The position numbers were made by a program, and so were the translations under genes. From DASRVA01 sp050732935 (lineage in GTDB: Bacteria > Gemmatimonadota > Gemmatimonadetes > JACCXV01 > JAHWKZ01): a stretch of 13,648 nucleotides of DNA. Of this stretch, positions 13,013 to 13,648 are shown in pieces. How positions within the stretch are numbered: position 1 is the first letter of the stretch; each line of letters begins with the position of its first letter. The stretch is taken from contig JBOHRW010000082.1 in the NCBI GenBank assembly GCA_050732935.1, positions 1 through 13,648 of the forward strand, in the 5' to 3' direction. The notes beneath the pieces are model-generated. The model searched no databases and was not told the origin of the DNA. It was given only the letters and a program-made list of their open reading frames with translations.

Positions 13013-13648
13013 TGCGCTTGACAGGCCTGCTCCTTTTCAGCGTCGCTCTGTGGGTCGCCTGCGATGGCGCCCCGAGCGAAATGACTGATCCCTGCCTGGG
13101 ATGCCAGTCGCCGCCGGGACAGGCTCCCTACTCGTCAAGCCCGGTCGTAGCGTCGATCACGTTCGATTTCTCGACCCACGATCGGCGCGCGCCGGGAAGC
13201 GACAACTGGCCCGTCACCTGGGCCGACGACGATCATCAGTACACGACGTGGGGGGACGGCGGCGGGTTCGGAGGCACGGAGGGCGACGGCCGGGTCAGCC
13301 TCGGCGTCGCACGCGTGACAGGAGGGCGGGGGGACTATACAGGAAAGAACCTGTGGGGTGGAGCTGACCCCGTAATCGAAGCGGGGTTCGGTGGAAAGTC
13401 GTACGGCATCGTGTCGATCGACGGGGTGCTCTACATATGGGTCAGTCCAGGCTCCGGCGCCGCGAACTTCCAGAACGCCACGCTGTATCGCTCGACCGAC
13501 CGTGGAAGGAGCTGGACACCGGCCGGCTGGCGCTTCGATGGCTCCGAGGGTCTCATCCTGCCGACCTTTCTCCAGTACGGAAGAGACTACGCGGGGGCCC
13601 GTGACGGGTTCGTCTATGTCTACGCGGTCCATCTGCAAGACCCCTCGG
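13009..13648 (+). CDS. Lipoprotein of the DUF4185-like beta-propeller family, cut by the right window edge
   Basis: The gene has 213 complete codons and no stop in the window. The N-terminus MMRLTGLLLFSVALWVAC is a lipoprotein-type signal with Cys18 as the lipidated residue. The lipobox is imperfect because Trp stands at -3. Asp19 follows at +2. A short linker contains C-x2-C (Cys29, Cys32). The globular part opens SSPVVASITFDFST (42-55) and carries APGSDNWPVTWADDDHQYT (61-79), WGDGGGFGG (81-89), GGKSYGIVSIDGVLYIWV (128-145), an Asp-box (RSTDRGRSW, 161-169) and GLILPTFLQYGRDYAGARDG (181-200). These are typical of secreted DUF4185-like propellers. I expect a further 130-190 residues beyond the edge. 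Two adjacent ATG codons (13009, 13012) are possible starts, and the first overlaps the previous stop. It is probably surface- or periplasm-facing. The substrate is unknown. Confidence 0.75.
   Translation, partial: MMRLTGLLLFSVALWVACDGAPSEMTDPCLGCQSPPGQAPYSSSPVVASITFDFSTHDRRAPGSDNWPVTWADDDHQYTTWGDGGGFGGTEGDGRVSLGVARVTGGRGDYTGKNLWGGADPVIEAGFGGKSYGIVSIDGVLYIWVSPGSGAANFQNATLYRSTDRGRSWTPAGWRFDGSEGLILPTFLQYGRDYAGARDGFVYVYAVHLQDPS

Noticed and set aside
1..13648. CRISPR array, tRNA or rRNA genes, riboswitch, integrase or transposase
   Set aside because: No regularly spaced repeats, no cloverleaf or conserved rRNA stretches and no recombinase motifs were seen in either strand by eye.

Overview
This is a high-GC, gene-dense bacterial window whose short intergenic gaps, frequent GTG starts and 4-base start/stop overlaps resemble those of uncultured soil-type bacteria. 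I cannot name the phylum. The leuB-like gene is of the actinobacterial type, but that alone does not place the organism. I see no rRNA, tRNA, CRISPR array, insertion sequence or intact phage gene.

Left part (1-7372). A truncated 3' end of a secreted beta-propeller-like protein gene (3-155) is followed by a glycan or glycolipid block. The block has a flippase-like membrane protein (minus, 148-1167), an NAD-dependent epimerase/dehydratase (plus, 1349-2335) and a four-gene minus-strand operon. In transcription order the operon is a SAM methyltransferase (7188-6370), a tyvelose-epimerase-like SDR (6311-5274), a GT4 glycosyltransferase (5252-4071) and a GlpD-like FAD oxidoreductase (4074-2332, overlapping the glycosyltransferase stop as GTGA). 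Together these look like part of a pathway that makes, methylates and transfers an unusual sugar. The FAD enzyme is the odd member.

Middle part (7373-10228). A plus-strand run holds a small HepT/DUF86-like protein without the HEPN catalytic motif, probably read from a leaderless promoter. It is followed by a 3-isopropylmalate dehydrogenase-type enzyme and two overlapping genes for unknown membrane proteins.

Accessory patch (about 10160-11075). This stretch has visibly lower GC and carries two convergent gene remnants. One is the 3' end of a small unknown gene (plus). The other is an HNH endonuclease lacking its N-terminal part (minus), whose family-like reading continues about eight residues upstream of its first ATG and then stops. 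It looks like a fragment of foreign DNA captured between the membrane-protein gene and the thiolase gene.

Right part (11157-13648). An acetyl-CoA acetyltransferase-type thiolase has all its catalytic residues. After it come a SRPBCC-like small protein with a TTG start behind a perfect AGGAGG, and, overlapping it by ATGA, a lipoprotein that runs off the window. The lipoprotein and the fragment at the left edge appear to be the front and back parts of the same protein family.
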